DNA of 64,000 nt from Geothrix terrae (lineage in GTDB: Bacteria > Acidobacteriota > Holophagae > Holophagales > Holophagaceae): NCBI RefSeq assembly GCF_022808775.1, contig NZ_JAKZLA010000001.1:607541-671540 (forward strand), in the 5' to 3' direction. Below the pieces are notes generated by a model. It had not been told where the DNA came from and ran no database searches. It was given only the letters and a program-made list of their open reading frames with translations. Positions within the stretch are counted from its first letter, which is position 1. Every line of letters starts with the position of its first letter. The position numbers and the translations under genes were made by a program. This document shows positions 52,762 through 61,751 of this stretch, one piece after another.

Positions 52762-53750
52762 GCCTTCACCTCGTCAAGGACGGCCGCGACCACGGCGGGA
52801 TCGGTTTCGGGCACCAGCCCGTGGCCCAGGTTGAAGATGTGGGGATGGCCCTTCATGGCGTCCACGATGGCCCGCGCCTTCCGCTTGGCGGTATCCGCCC
52901 CGGCCAGCAGCGCGATGGGATCGAGGTTGCCCTGGAGCACCATCTTGGGGAAGCGGCGGCGGGCCTCGGTGATGGGCACCTGCCAGGGCACCGCCAGCCC
53001 CTTGCAGGGCAGCTGGTTGAGGCTGTCCGGCAGGTAGCCCGTGCGGGCGAAAAAGAGCGTCGGGGCGGCGGTGACCTGGGACAGCGTGCGCTCCACCACC
53101 GGCAGAGCGAAGGTGGCGTAGTCGTCCGCATCCAGCTCGCCAGCCCAGGTGTCGAAGAGCTGCACGCCCTGGGCGCCAGCTTCGATATGCAGGTTCAGCA
53201 GGCGGGCCGCGGCGTCCGCCAGCTTGTCCAGCCACTTGCGCGCCAGCACCGGCTCCTGGTGCAGGAAGGCCTTGGCCTTCGCCCAGGATCTGCTTCCCCT
53301 CCCTTCGATGCCGTAGGCCAGCAGGGTCCAGGGGGCGCCGGCGAAGCCGAGCATGGTCACCTTGGCGGGCAGCTCCTTCTTCACCTTGCGGATGGCCGTG
53401 CAGACCGGCTCGAACACCGACTCGTCGAGGGGACGGTTGATGTCGATCTGGTCCAGCGTCTTGCCGATGCGCGGCCCGCCCTCTGGGATCGTCACCTCGC
53501 AGCCCAGGGCGTCGAGGATCACGAGGATGTCGCTGAAGATGATGGCGCCATCGATCTGGGGGAAGCGGCGGATGGGCTGCAGCGTCACTTCCGCGGCCAG
53601 GTCCGAGTCGTTGAGCAGCTGCTCGAAGGTGGCCTTGGCCCGCACGGCGCGGTACTCGGGCAGGAAGCGCCCGGCCTGGCGCATGAACCACACCGGGGGC
53701 TTGTCGAGGGCTTCGCCGTTCAGGACACGGAGGAGGGGCTGGGTCATCAC
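52758..53750 (-). CDS. hemE: HemE, uroporphyrinogen decarboxylase
   Basis: A 330-residue TIM-barrel enzyme removing four carboxyl groups from uroporphyrinogen III. The signatures PPVWFMRQAGRFLPEYR and GFAGAPWTLLAYGIEG are exact family patterns, and IIFSDILVI carries the catalytic Asp. It starts 68 bp after hemL, the largest gap within hemACDBLEN. Confidence 0.96.
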   Translation of the reverse strand: MMTQPLLRVLNGEALDKPPVWFMRQAGRFLPEYRAVRAKATFEQLLNDSDLAAEVTLQPIRRFPQIDGAIIFSDILVILDALGCEVTIPEGGPRIGKTLDQIDINRPLDESVFEPVCTAIRKVKKELPAKVTMLGFAGAPWTLLAYGIEGRGSRSWAKAKAFLHQEPVLARKWLDKLADAAARLLNLHIEAGAQGVQLFDTWAGELDADDYATFALPVVERTLSQVTAAPTLFFARTGYLPDSLNQLPCKGLAVPWQVPITEARRRFPKMVLQGNLDPIALLAGADTAKRKARAIVDAMKGHPHIFNLGHGLVPETDPAVVAAVLDEVKA

Positions 53751-53818
53751 ATCACCAAAAACATGTCATCACAGAAACCAGGGAAGGCGCGCGGGGAAAT
53801 GACCAGCGCCTCTGAGAA

Positions 53819-55075
53819 TCAGGCAAAATCCTTGGCCACGGCGGCCACGGCCTGCTTGAAGTGGGCCAGCTCTGGCTCGCCGTGGGCGGCGCCGAGGAAG
53901 GCCACTTCGTAGCCGCTGGGCGGCAGGTAGACGCCCTGGCCCAGCAGGGCCTTGTGCAGGCGGTTGAAGGTGCTGATGGCCTCGCCCTTCACGGCGTCGC
54001 TGCGGCGCACACCGTCCTGGAACAGGGGCCACAGCAGGCTGCCGTAGCGGGGGCAGTGGAGGCCGGGGATGGCCTCGAAGGCGGCGGCCCACTTGGCGGC
54101 GTTGGCTTCCAGCTCGGCGTAGAAGGCCGGGGTCAGTTTCTCCATGGTGGCGAGCCCCGCAGCCATGGCCACAGGATTGCCCGACAGCGTGCCCGCCTGG
54201 TAGACGGGGCCGTCCGGCGCCACCACGCCCATGATGTCCTTGCGGCCGCCGTAGAGGCCCACGGGCATGCCGCCGCCGATGATCTTGCCGTAGGTGGCCA
54301 GGTCGGGCGTGATGCCCAGGCGTTCCGCCGCGCCGCCGGGGGCCACGCGGAAGCCGCTGATGACCTCGTCGAAGATGAGGACCACGCCGTGCTTGGTGCA
54401 GAGCTCCCGCAGGCGCTTGAGGAACTCGGGCCGCTGGAGCAGCAGGCCGTTGTTGGCGGGGATGGGCTCGATGATGGCCGCAGCCAGCTCATTGCCGATC
54501 TCGGCGAAGGTGCGCTCCAGAGTCTCCAGGTCGTCGAGCGTGACCACGGAGGTCAGCTCGGCGATGCCCTTGGGCACGCCCGCGCTGGTGGGGGCGCCGA
54601 AGGTGATGAGGCCCGATCCCGCCTTCACCAGCAGGCCATCGCTGTGCCCGTGGTAGCAGCCCTCGAACTTCAGGATGCGGTCCCGGCCCGTGAAGCCGCG
54701 GGCGGCGCGCAGGGCGGACATGACGGCTTCCGTGCCCGAGGACACGAAGCGCATCTTCTCCACGAAGGGCACCATCGCCTTGATCTTGCGGGCCAGGGCC
54801 AGCTCGCGGCGGCTGGGCGCGCCGAAGGTGAGGCCCTCCTTCATGGACTCGGTCACTGCCGCCAGGATGTCCGGATGGGCGTGACCCAGGATCAGCGGAC
54901 CCCAGGACATGCAGAGGTCGAGGAAGCGCTGCCCGTCCTCGTCTTCAAACCAGGCGCCGCTGGCCTTCTTGAAGAACTTGGGCGTGCCGCCCACGGCCCG
55001 AAAGGCCCGCACGGGGCTGGAGACGCCTCCGGGGAAGTGGGTCAGGGCTTCGGCAAACAGGGTGTCGTTGCTCAC
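53819..55075 (-). CDS. hemL: HemL, glutamate-1-semialdehyde 2,1-aminomutase
   Basis: A 418-residue PLP enzyme completing the C5 route to 5-aminolevulinate. FPGGVSSPVRAF, CMSWGPLILGHAHP, RFVSSGTEAVMSALRAAR, FDEVISGFRV and the PLP-lysine block TYGKIIGGGMPVG are intact. The start overlaps the hemB stop (55072-55075). Confidence 0.97.
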   Translation of the reverse strand: MSNDTLFAEALTHFPGGVSSPVRAFRAVGGTPKFFKKASGAWFEDEDGQRFLDLCMSWGPLILGHAHPDILAAVTESMKEGLTFGAPSRRELALARKIKAMVPFVEKMRFVSSGTEAVMSALRAARGFTGRDRILKFEGCYHGHSDGLLVKAGSGLITFGAPTSAGVPKGIAELTSVVTLDDLETLERTFAEIGNELAAAIIEPIPANNGLLLQRPEFLKRLRELCTKHGVVLIFDEVISGFRVAPGGAAERLGITPDLATYGKIIGGGMPVGLYGGRKDIMGVVAPDGPVYQAGTLSGNPVAMAAGLATMEKLTPAFYAELEANAAKWAAAFEAIPGLHCPRYGSLLWPLFQDGVRRSDAVKGEAISTFNRLHKALLGQGVYLPPSGYEVAFLGAAHGEPELAHFKQAVAAVAKDFA

Positions 55076-56049
55076 GAGATCCAGCCTTTCTCCACGGCCT
55101 CGCGGCCGGCGTAGGTGACGATCATGTCGGCGCCGGCGCGCCGGATGGCGATGAGGTGCTCGTACATCAGCTGGTCGCCGTTCACCCAGCCCAGGCGGTC
55201 GGCGGCCTTCACGCTGCTGAACTCGCTGGACACGTGGTAGGCGCAGATGGGCGCCAGGGTGCGCTCCCGCAGGCGCCAGATGAGGTCCAGGTTCGGCAGG
55301 GCGGGCTTGACCATGAGCATGTCCGCGCCCTCGTCGATGTCGAGCAGCGCGTCCCGCAGCCCCTCGCGGGCGTTGCGGGGGTCCATCTGGTAGGTCTTGC
55401 GGTCGCCGAATTTCGGGCTGCTGTGGGCGGCCTCGCGGAAGGGGCCGTAGTAGGCGCCGGAGTGCTTGATGGCGTAGCAGAGGATGCTGGTCTGGGTGAA
55501 GCCGTTCTTGTCCAGGAGCTCGCGGATGGCGCCGGCCCGGCCGTCCATCATGTCGCTGGGGGAGGCCACATCGGCGCCCGCCTCGGCGTGGCGCAGGGCC
55601 ATCTCGGCCAGGATGGGCAGGGTCTCGTCGTTGCGCACCACGCCGTTCTCGTCCACGATGCCGCAGTGGCCGTGGCTGGTGCAGCCGCAGAGGCAGACAT
55701 CGGTCATGACGATGAGGTCCGAGCCGAAGGCCTTCTTCAGCGCCTTCACAGCCACGGGCACCACGCCGTTGTGGTCGCAGGCGTAGCGGGCATCGGGGGT
55801 CTTGGAGGCATCGTCCGGCACGCCGAAGAGCAGCACGCTGGAGAGCCCCTTCTTCAGATCCTTCTCCACCTGCCGGACCGTCTCCTCCACGCCGGCATTG
55901 ACGATGCCGGGCATGCTGGCGATCTCGGTGCTGCCCGCCTGGGGCGTCACGAAGTGGGGCTGGATGAGGTGGCGCGGCCGGAGATCGGTCTCGGCGACCA
56001 GGTTGCGCATGGCGGCGCTGGTGCGGAGGCGGCGGGAGCGGTTCAGCAT
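55072..56049 (-). CDS. hemB: HemB, porphobilinogen synthase
   Basis: A 325-residue enzyme that condenses two 5-aminolevulinates. The active-site lysines are in SILCYAIKHSGAYYG and DMLMVKPALPNLD, and the cysteine-rich metal site DVCLCGCTSHGHCG indicates the zinc-dependent type. It overlaps hemL by 4 nt and the end of hemD by 7 nt. Confidence 0.97.
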   Translation of the reverse strand: MLNRSRRLRTSAAMRNLVAETDLRPRHLIQPHFVTPQAGSTEIASMPGIVNAGVEETVRQVEKDLKKGLSSVLLFGVPDDASKTPDARYACDHNGVVPVAVKALKKAFGSDLIVMTDVCLCGCTSHGHCGIVDENGVVRNDETLPILAEMALRHAEAGADVASPSDMMDGRAGAIRELLDKNGFTQTSILCYAIKHSGAYYGPFREAAHSSPKFGDRKTYQMDPRNAREGLRDALLDIDEGADMLMVKPALPNLDLIWRLRERTLAPICAYHVSSEFSSVKAADRLGWVNGDQLMYEHLIAIRRAGADMIVTYAGREAVEKGWIS

Positions 56050-56732
56050 GGGGACTCCTCCTTCTTCAGGTGCTGCGCGAGCATGGCCCAGAGCAGGCTG
56101 GGCTTGGGTTCGCAGTGGGCGTGCGCGGGCGCACCCGCCCGCGCGAAGGCTTCGGCGGTGGCCTCGCCCCAGGCGAAGCGCTGCACGTCGAGGGCGATGG
56201 GCGCGAGGATTTCCGCCTGGAAGGGGCTCAGGGCGAGCACGCCCGCCACGTCCGGCAACGGCGGGAAAGGATCGCGGGCCACCTCGCGGTGGGTGATCCA
56301 GGGATGGATCCGCCAGGCGCTTCCCCGGGTCGCCGCTTCCAGGTACTCGCGGCTCCGCTCACCCCGGGCCAGGATGAAGTCGCCGCCCTCGGGGAACCGG
56401 GTGCGAAGGAGGTCCCACAGAGCCTCGGCCCGGGCCTCGGCGGGGAGGTGGATCTCCAGGTCCTCCCGTCCCAGGGCCTCGGCCGTGCCAGCCCCCTGGA
56501 GCAGACAGACCGTTCCGGCCGGGAGAACCGCAGAGGCGACCTTGGCGCCGGCGGGACTCAGGGCCACGAAGGCCTGGGCCGCTTCGAATGGCATCGGGAG
56601 GGCCTGGGCCATGACCTTCAGGCTGGTGAAGGCATAGGGCACGGGCTCCCAGCCGGCTTTGCGCACCGTGTCCGCCAGCGGATGCTGGGCGGGCCTGGCC
56701 AGAGCCAGGCGGGGCGCGGCCGCGGAGGTCAT
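56043..56732 (-). CDS. hemD: HemD, uroporphyrinogen-III synthase
   Basis: 229 residues. The family is poorly conserved, but the two-domain HemD pattern can be followed: ALARPAQHPLADTVRKAG at the start, FVALSPAGAKVA mid-protein, FILARGERSREYLEAA and ALSPFQAEIL near the end. The place between hemC and hemB with overlaps on both sides makes the call firm. It closes the linear tetrapyrrole into uroporphyrinogen III. Confidence 0.85.
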   Translation of the reverse strand: MTSAAAPRLALARPAQHPLADTVRKAGWEPVPYAFTSLKVMAQALPMPFEAAQAFVALSPAGAKVASAVLPAGTVCLLQGAGTAEALGREDLEIHLPAEARAEALWDLLRTRFPEGGDFILARGERSREYLEAATRGSAWRIHPWITHREVARDPFPPLPDVAGVLALSPFQAEILAPIALDVQRFAWGEATAEAFARAGAPAHAHCEPKPSLLWAMLAQHLKKEESPC

Positions 56733-57607
56733 GACAGGCCGATGCCCTGGAGGACGGTCTTCAGCAGGGCCGCGTCATTGGTGCCTCGTGCCTCGGCGCG
56801 GCGGAGCTCCCCTGCCGGCGCGTAGGCCGCGCGGAGCAGCAGGGTGCCGTCCGCCTGCGGGGTGGCCAGGGCGCCCAGGGGCTGCTGGCAGCCGCCGCCG
56901 ATGCCAGCCAGGACCTGGCGCTCCAGTGTGACGCAGCGGGCGGTCATGGCGTCGTGAACCTCGGCCAGGACCTCCACGAGATCCGGCCGATCGGCCCGGG
57001 CCTCGGCCAGGAGGGCTCCCTGCCCCGGCGCCGAAGGCAGCTCCTCGGGCGTCAGAGGGCGGACGGTGAGGCCGGACAGGTCGAGCCCCAGGCGCTTGAG
57101 GCCGGCCGCGGCCAGGAGCGTCGCATGGAGGGGCGCGTCCCGCAGGACGCCGTCCCGCACCCGCTGGAGGCGGGTCTGGACGTTGCCGCGGATCCAGGTG
57201 AACTGCGCCTTGGGGAAGAGCTGGCTGAGGACGCGCTCGCGCCGCACGGCGCTGGTGCCGATGGTGAGATTCTCGGGCGCGTCCGGTCGCATCACCAGCC
57301 AGTCGGAGGGGTCCTCCCGCTTGGGGATGCAGGCGGAGACGATGCCCGCGGGGCGCTCAAGGGAGACGTCCTTCAAGCTGTGGATGAGGAGGTCGGCCGC
57401 GCCGGCGGCCATGGCGTCCTCCAGTTCCTTGGTGAAGAAGCCTCCGCCCACCTGCTTGTCCAGGGGGCCCTGCAGCCACTGGTCGCCGGAGGTGGAGAAC
57501 TTCCGCCAGGACACTTCGTAGCCCTTCGATTCGAGGAACCTCACCAGAGGCTCGGCCTGGCCCACGGCCAGGGCGGATCCGCGGGTGGCGACGGTGACGT
57601 GCTTCAT
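56729..57607 (-). CDS. hemC: HemC, hydroxymethylbilane synthase
   Basis: 292 residues. VATRGSALAVGQAEPLV, IHSLKDV, GTSAVRRERVLSQLFP, RGNVQTRLQRVRDG and LAAAGLKRLGL are family signatures, and the dipyrromethane-cofactor cysteine lies in LAGIGGGCQQPLGALA. It overlaps hemA upstream and hemD downstream by 4 nt each. Confidence 0.97.
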   Translation of the reverse strand: MKHVTVATRGSALAVGQAEPLVRFLESKGYEVSWRKFSTSGDQWLQGPLDKQVGGGFFTKELEDAMAAGAADLLIHSLKDVSLERPAGIVSACIPKREDPSDWLVMRPDAPENLTIGTSAVRRERVLSQLFPKAQFTWIRGNVQTRLQRVRDGVLRDAPLHATLLAAAGLKRLGLDLSGLTVRPLTPEELPSAPGQGALLAEARADRPDLVEVLAEVHDAMTARCVTLERQVLAGIGGGCQQPLGALATPQADGTLLLRAAYAPAGELRRAEARGTNDAALLKTVLQGIGLS

Positions 57608-58767
57608 GATTTGGCTGCCTCTCCGTTCGGGTCCGGTTTGGGCTGGGTCTGGATCAGGGCCCGGAAGGCCAGGGTCCGGCCCCTGGTCAGGATTTCCTTG
57701 AGGGCCTCACGCTGGCTCTCGTCCAGCCCTTGCATGGAATCTTCAAGGGCCTTCACTTCGGCCTCCAGGGCTCCCCAGGCGGAATCCAGGCGCTCCTGGG
57801 CGGAGGCCAGGTGGCGCTTGTGGCCCCGCGCATGGGCGCGGTGGCGCAGGCGGCCGGCGGCCCCCACCAGGAAGGCCTCGGCCTTGGTGGCTGCCTCGGC
57901 GCGCTGGGCCCGGGCGGTGGCGGTCTGGGCCAGGAAGGCCGAGAGGTCCACACGATGCACCCAGGGCAGCTGCTCCAGGCCGGGCTCGGAATCCGGCGGC
58001 AGGGCCAGGTCGAGGATGCGGAGGAGGGGACGCTTGAGGGTCTGCCATGCGTCCAGGGTGAAGATCGGCTCGGGCGCGGCCGTGGCGCTCACGATGGCCT
58101 GGAATCCCGCAGGGTCGCGCTGGAGCACGGGCAGGTCCACCACCGCCAGGCCCAGGGGGTCCGCCAGGTCGTGGGCCTTGCTCTTGGTGCGGTTGGCGAC
58201 GGACACCTTGAAGCCGCGCTCCGGCAGGCGCTCGGCCAGGTACTGGGTCATGGGGCCCACGCCCACCAGGGCGATGGCGGAGCCCTCCGGCAGCCCCTCG
58301 CAGAGGTGCTTGAGGGCCACGGTGGCCACGCTCACGTTGCCATCGGCCAGGCCAAGGCGGGACCGCAGGCGCTGGCCTTCGCGGATCACGTCCTCGAAGA
58401 CCGCCTGGGCCTCGTCGCCGGCCACACCCACCTGGCGGGCCTGCTCGAGGGCGTCCTTCATCTGGCCAGGGATCTCGCGATCACCCAGGTTGGCGGACTC
58501 CAGCCCCGCAGACATGGCGAGCAGGTGCACCCAGGCCTCTTCGCCTTCATAACGGCGCACGCCCATCCCCGGATCCAGCGCAGAGGGGTCGCCACCCCAC
58601 ACCATCCAGAGCACGCGCTGGCAGGTGGCCAGGTACACCAGCTCCCGGGCACCGGTGGCACGCTGCCAGTCCCGCAGGCGGGCCGGCACGCCATCTCGCA
58701 CCACATGCTGGGCCACCTGCTCCAGGTCATGGATGGGAGCGTGGAAACTGAGGAGGACGGGTTCCAT
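57604..58767 (-). CDS. hemA: HemA, glutamyl-tRNA reductase
   Basis: 387 residues, reducing Glu-tRNA to glutamate 1-semialdehyde, the first committed step. The catalytic Cys is in ELVYLATCQRV (most homologues have TCNR), followed by GLESANLGDREIPGQMKDALEQA, the NADPH-domain ALVGVGPMTQYLAERL and VANRTKSKA. It is divergent from better-known HemA proteins but complete. The ATG at 58767 aligns with the family start and has GGA 7 nt upstream; a start at 58809 would add 14 residues. Confidence 0.9.
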   Translation of the reverse strand: MEPVLLSFHAPIHDLEQVAQHVVRDGVPARLRDWQRATGARELVYLATCQRVLWMVWGGDPSALDPGMGVRRYEGEEAWVHLLAMSAGLESANLGDREIPGQMKDALEQARQVGVAGDEAQAVFEDVIREGQRLRSRLGLADGNVSVATVALKHLCEGLPEGSAIALVGVGPMTQYLAERLPERGFKVSVANRTKSKAHDLADPLGLAVVDLPVLQRDPAGFQAIVSATAAPEPIFTLDAWQTLKRPLLRILDLALPPDSEPGLEQLPWVHRVDLSAFLAQTATARAQRAEAATKAEAFLVGAAGRLRHRAHARGHKRHLASAQERLDSAWGALEAEVKALEDSMQGLDESQREALKEILTRGRTLAFRALIQTQPKPDPNGEAAKS

Positions 58768-58851
58768 ATCGGATCCGATTGTCAATTGGCCCTGGGCGGG
58801 CAAGGTCATCAGTTCGTCATGGCGCCACGAACGTGGCGGTCATCACAACGA

Positions 58852-59976
58852 TCATCCCCGGAACAACCCCTCGATGGCCTGCCAGTCCCATTCCGCCAGC
58901 GGGGCCACCGAGCCCTCCCGAAGCGCCTGCTGGGTCAGCCAGGCGTCGTAGACCACCAGGGCGCACATGGCTTCCGCCACCGGCACAATGCGCGGCGCGA
59001 TGCAGGGATCGTGGCGCCCCTTGGTCGAGATGTCCGCGGCATGGCCGTCGCGGTCGATGGTCTTCTGAGCCTTCGAGATCGAGCTGGTGGGCTTCACGGC
59101 CAGGCGCACCACCACCGGGGCGCCGGTGCTGATGCCGCCCAGGGTGCCGCCGGCGTCGTTCTTCAGCGGCCCCTCCGGTCCCAGCGGGTCGTTGTTCTCG
59201 CTGCCGCGGCGGCGGGCGCTCTCGAAGCCCGCGCCCAATTCCACGCCCTTCACGGCGCCGATGGACATGCAGGCCAGGGCCAACAGCCCGTCCAGCTTGC
59301 CGAAGGCGGGGTCACCCAGCCCCACGGGCAGCCCTTCGATCCACACCTCGCAGACGCCCCCCACGCTGTCCCCGTCGGCCAGGGCGGACTCCACGGCAGC
59401 GCGCTGAGCCGGGAAGGTCGCGGGATCCGCCACCCGGAGAGGATTCGATTCCACGAAGGCCCAATCCACTTCGGTTCCGCCGATGCCCGCGATCTCGCGG
59501 TTGAAGCCGCGCACCGTCACGCCCAGCTCGGCCAGCCGCTGCCTGGCCCAGGCGCCGGCGGCCACGCGGGCCAGCGTCTCCCGGCCACTGCTGCGCCCGC
59601 CCCCGCGCGGGTCGCGGATCCCGTACTTGCGGTCGTAGGTGAGATCCGCGTGGCCGGGCCGGAACAGATCCGAGATGGCCTTGTAGTCACCGCTCCGCTG
59701 GTTCTCGTTGAACACCACCAGGGCAATGGGATGGCCGGTGGTGCGTCCCTCGAAGACACCGCTGAGCACCTGTACGCGGTCCGCTTCATTCCGTGGCGTC
59801 ACCAGGTCCGACTGGCCGGGACGGCGGCGATCCAGTTCTCTCTGGATGGCCTCCAGATCGAAGGGCAGCCCCGGCTTCACGCCGTCCATCACCACCCCGA
59901 CCGCCGCCCCGTGGCTTTCGCCGAAGGTGAGGATGCGGAAGGTCCGGCCGAAGGAAGAAGGGGAATCGAAGAGCAT
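58852..59976 (-). CDS. aroC: AroC, chorismate synthase
   Basis: 374 residues, making chorismate from EPSP with reduced FMN, the last shikimate step. FGESHGAAVGVVMDGVKPGLP, RRRPGQSDLVTPRNE, GGRSSGRETLARVAAGA and KGRHDPCIAPRIVPVAEAM are full family signatures. It lies upstream of hemA on the same strand with an 84-bp gap, so it may head the heme operon. A weak AGGCGG serves as Shine-Dalgarno. Confidence 0.97.
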   Translation of the reverse strand: MLFDSPSSFGRTFRILTFGESHGAAVGVVMDGVKPGLPFDLEAIQRELDRRRPGQSDLVTPRNEADRVQVLSGVFEGRTTGHPIALVVFNENQRSGDYKAISDLFRPGHADLTYDRKYGIRDPRGGGRSSGRETLARVAAGAWARQRLAELGVTVRGFNREIAGIGGTEVDWAFVESNPLRVADPATFPAQRAAVESALADGDSVGGVCEVWIEGLPVGLGDPAFGKLDGLLALACMSIGAVKGVELGAGFESARRRGSENNDPLGPEGPLKNDAGGTLGGISTGAPVVVRLAVKPTSSISKAQKTIDRDGHAADISTKGRHDPCIAPRIVPVAEAMCALVVYDAWLTQQALREGSVAPLAEWDWQAIEGLFRG

Positions 59977-60086
59977 ATAACCGCCTTTGCCCCAGGTTAC
60001 ACTCGGTAATCAGCCCATGGTCTGGATGGTCCAACCGCGGTCCGTTCCGCTCGACCGCCCCAGCTCTTCTCCGGATCTCCTCAGCG

Positions 60087-61751
60087 ATGTCCATACGACC
60101 GCTCCGCCTTATTCTCCTTCTATCGGTATGTCTCGGCGGCCGAGAGGCTCTTTGCCAGACACCGATGGCCTCCGACCGCTCTGAGGCTGTTCATGATGAA
60201 TGGCTTGCCTCGGCGTTAGTGCGCTCCCTCCCCTCCAGGCCATCGGAAGGCTTCAGTCTCTCGGCTGGATTGCTCTCGGTATCCAAAGATGCGGATGGGC
60301 CCTGGATGCCGCTGATCCATGGGGTGGGCCAAGGATCCGTCACCTCTGGGCACGGACTGATGGCAGGCGGAACGTGGAGCCGCGATGGATGGGAGATCTC
60401 TGCTCTCGGAACCGCCCTGAGGGACGTCGATGATCACCTGACCCGAGGCAGGCTGCTGGAGTTCAGCCTGGTGAAGCACACTCAGGGAGGATGGCGCTGG
60501 GGCCTGGAGAAACAGCCATTCCAGTGGGGCTACGGTCTGTTCGGAGGCTACCTGGTCGGGGACGCACACGATCCGGTCCCGAGGCTTGTCCTCGAAAGCC
60601 CCTCCGTGGACCTCCACCTGTTCGGCGTACCCCTCGGAAGCTGGGGGTTCGAGACATTCCTGGGACGCCTGGAGTGGGACAGGCAGGTCCCTGCATGGAT
60701 ATCCAACCCTGGGACGGTTCAGCAAAGTCTGGAGGCACATGGAGACATCCGGCGGCCCAACTTCAGTGGACTTCGCCTCAAGGCCGCCTTCGGACCGAAT
60801 GTCGATATGAATTTCGGTGTCGTGTCCAGATGGGGGGGCGTCGACGCCCAGGGCCGCAACATCCTGAATGGCCTTTCCTGGTGGAACTACCCTTTGGGCT
60901 ACCTGGGCGCCGAAAACATACTTGTGGCCGAAACCACTGGCAATGCCCAAAATCCGGACCCCTCCCAGCGATTCACGCCACCTTCCAGCTACCACAACAT
61001 TTCCAATGCGGTGGCGAACGTGGAGCTCAGAATCCGCTTTCCAGAGACCGCAGCCCGGTGGTTCGGAGCCCATGGCATGGCCATCCACCTTTCCCGGGGC
61101 GCCAACAACGTGAACTGGCAGTGGAGAGACTTCCTGCGGCATCCGTTCTCCGCCTGGAGCCATGACCTCAGTTTCGCGGCCCGCAAGCTGGGGAATGGCA
61201 GGCTTGCCGGCTCCTCTCCCGATAGCCTGTGGGGCTGGGCTTACGCCGAAGCCACGCCGAGTCTCGTTCACATCAATGACACCATTGGAGTTCAATGGGT
61301 GTTCGACCACTGGGATCTAGGGTTCGAGCTTTCCGACCTCCACAATCAGCCTTACCCGGCTTCGACTTTCCGTACGTATGGGAATGGACGGTTCCTTTCC
61401 GGTCATTCCCGGTACGGGGACAGCCTGGGCCAGCCGCTTGGGGGGGAGGTCTACTCGCAGGGGGTCAGCGTCGGCCTTCGTTTGCCCGGCCAGGGCCGTA
61501 TGCGCCTCCAGGTCCTGGACGCCATTCGCTTCGACCGCGATTCGCCCGAGACAACTTCAAATTTCACACCCGGCGAAGACGACCATTTCTACCACGTTCA
61601 ACTAGAGGCCCAGTGGACCCTTTCGCTCGGGCGATTCGGTGGCAGTTTCGCCTTTGAACAGCACCAAGCCGACCTCTTCATTCCGGGGAACCGCCGCTCC
61701 AATTGGATCTTGAGCCTCGGCTATGCCGTCCGGGTAATGAACAGACCCTAG
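60087..61751 (+). CDS. capsule assembly Wzi-like outer membrane protein
   Basis: 554 residues. There is a signal peptide (LRLILLLSVCLGGREALCQ) and then a beta-barrel-type sequence with many aromatic turns (WRWGLEKQPFQWGYGLFGGY, GSWGFETFLGRLEWDR, RRPNFSGLRLKAAFGPN, WGWAYAEATPSLVHINDTIG, WILSLGYAVRVM). The pattern fits Wzi-family proteins that anchor or help assemble capsule at the cell surface. The call rests on pattern and on the following polysaccharide genes. Its stop overlaps the convergent glycosyltransferase stop by 4 bp. Confidence 0.7.
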   Translation: MSIRPLRLILLLSVCLGGREALCQTPMASDRSEAVHDEWLASALVRSLPSRPSEGFSLSAGLLSVSKDADGPWMPLIHGVGQGSVTSGHGLMAGGTWSRDGWEISALGTALRDVDDHLTRGRLLEFSLVKHTQGGWRWGLEKQPFQWGYGLFGGYLVGDAHDPVPRLVLESPSVDLHLFGVPLGSWGFETFLGRLEWDRQVPAWISNPGTVQQSLEAHGDIRRPNFSGLRLKAAFGPNVDMNFGVVSRWGGVDAQGRNILNGLSWWNYPLGYLGAENILVAETTGNAQNPDPSQRFTPPSSYHNISNAVANVELRIRFPETAARWFGAHGMAIHLSRGANNVNWQWRDFLRHPFSAWSHDLSFAARKLGNGRLAGSSPDSLWGWAYAEATPSLVHINDTIGVQWVFDHWDLGFELSDLHNQPYPASTFRTYGNGRFLSGHSRYGDSLGQPLGGEVYSQGVSVGLRLPGQGRMRLQVLDAIRFDRDSPETTSNFTPGEDDHFYHVQLEAQWTLSLGRFGGSFAFEQHQADLFIPGNRRSNWILSLGYAVRVMNRP

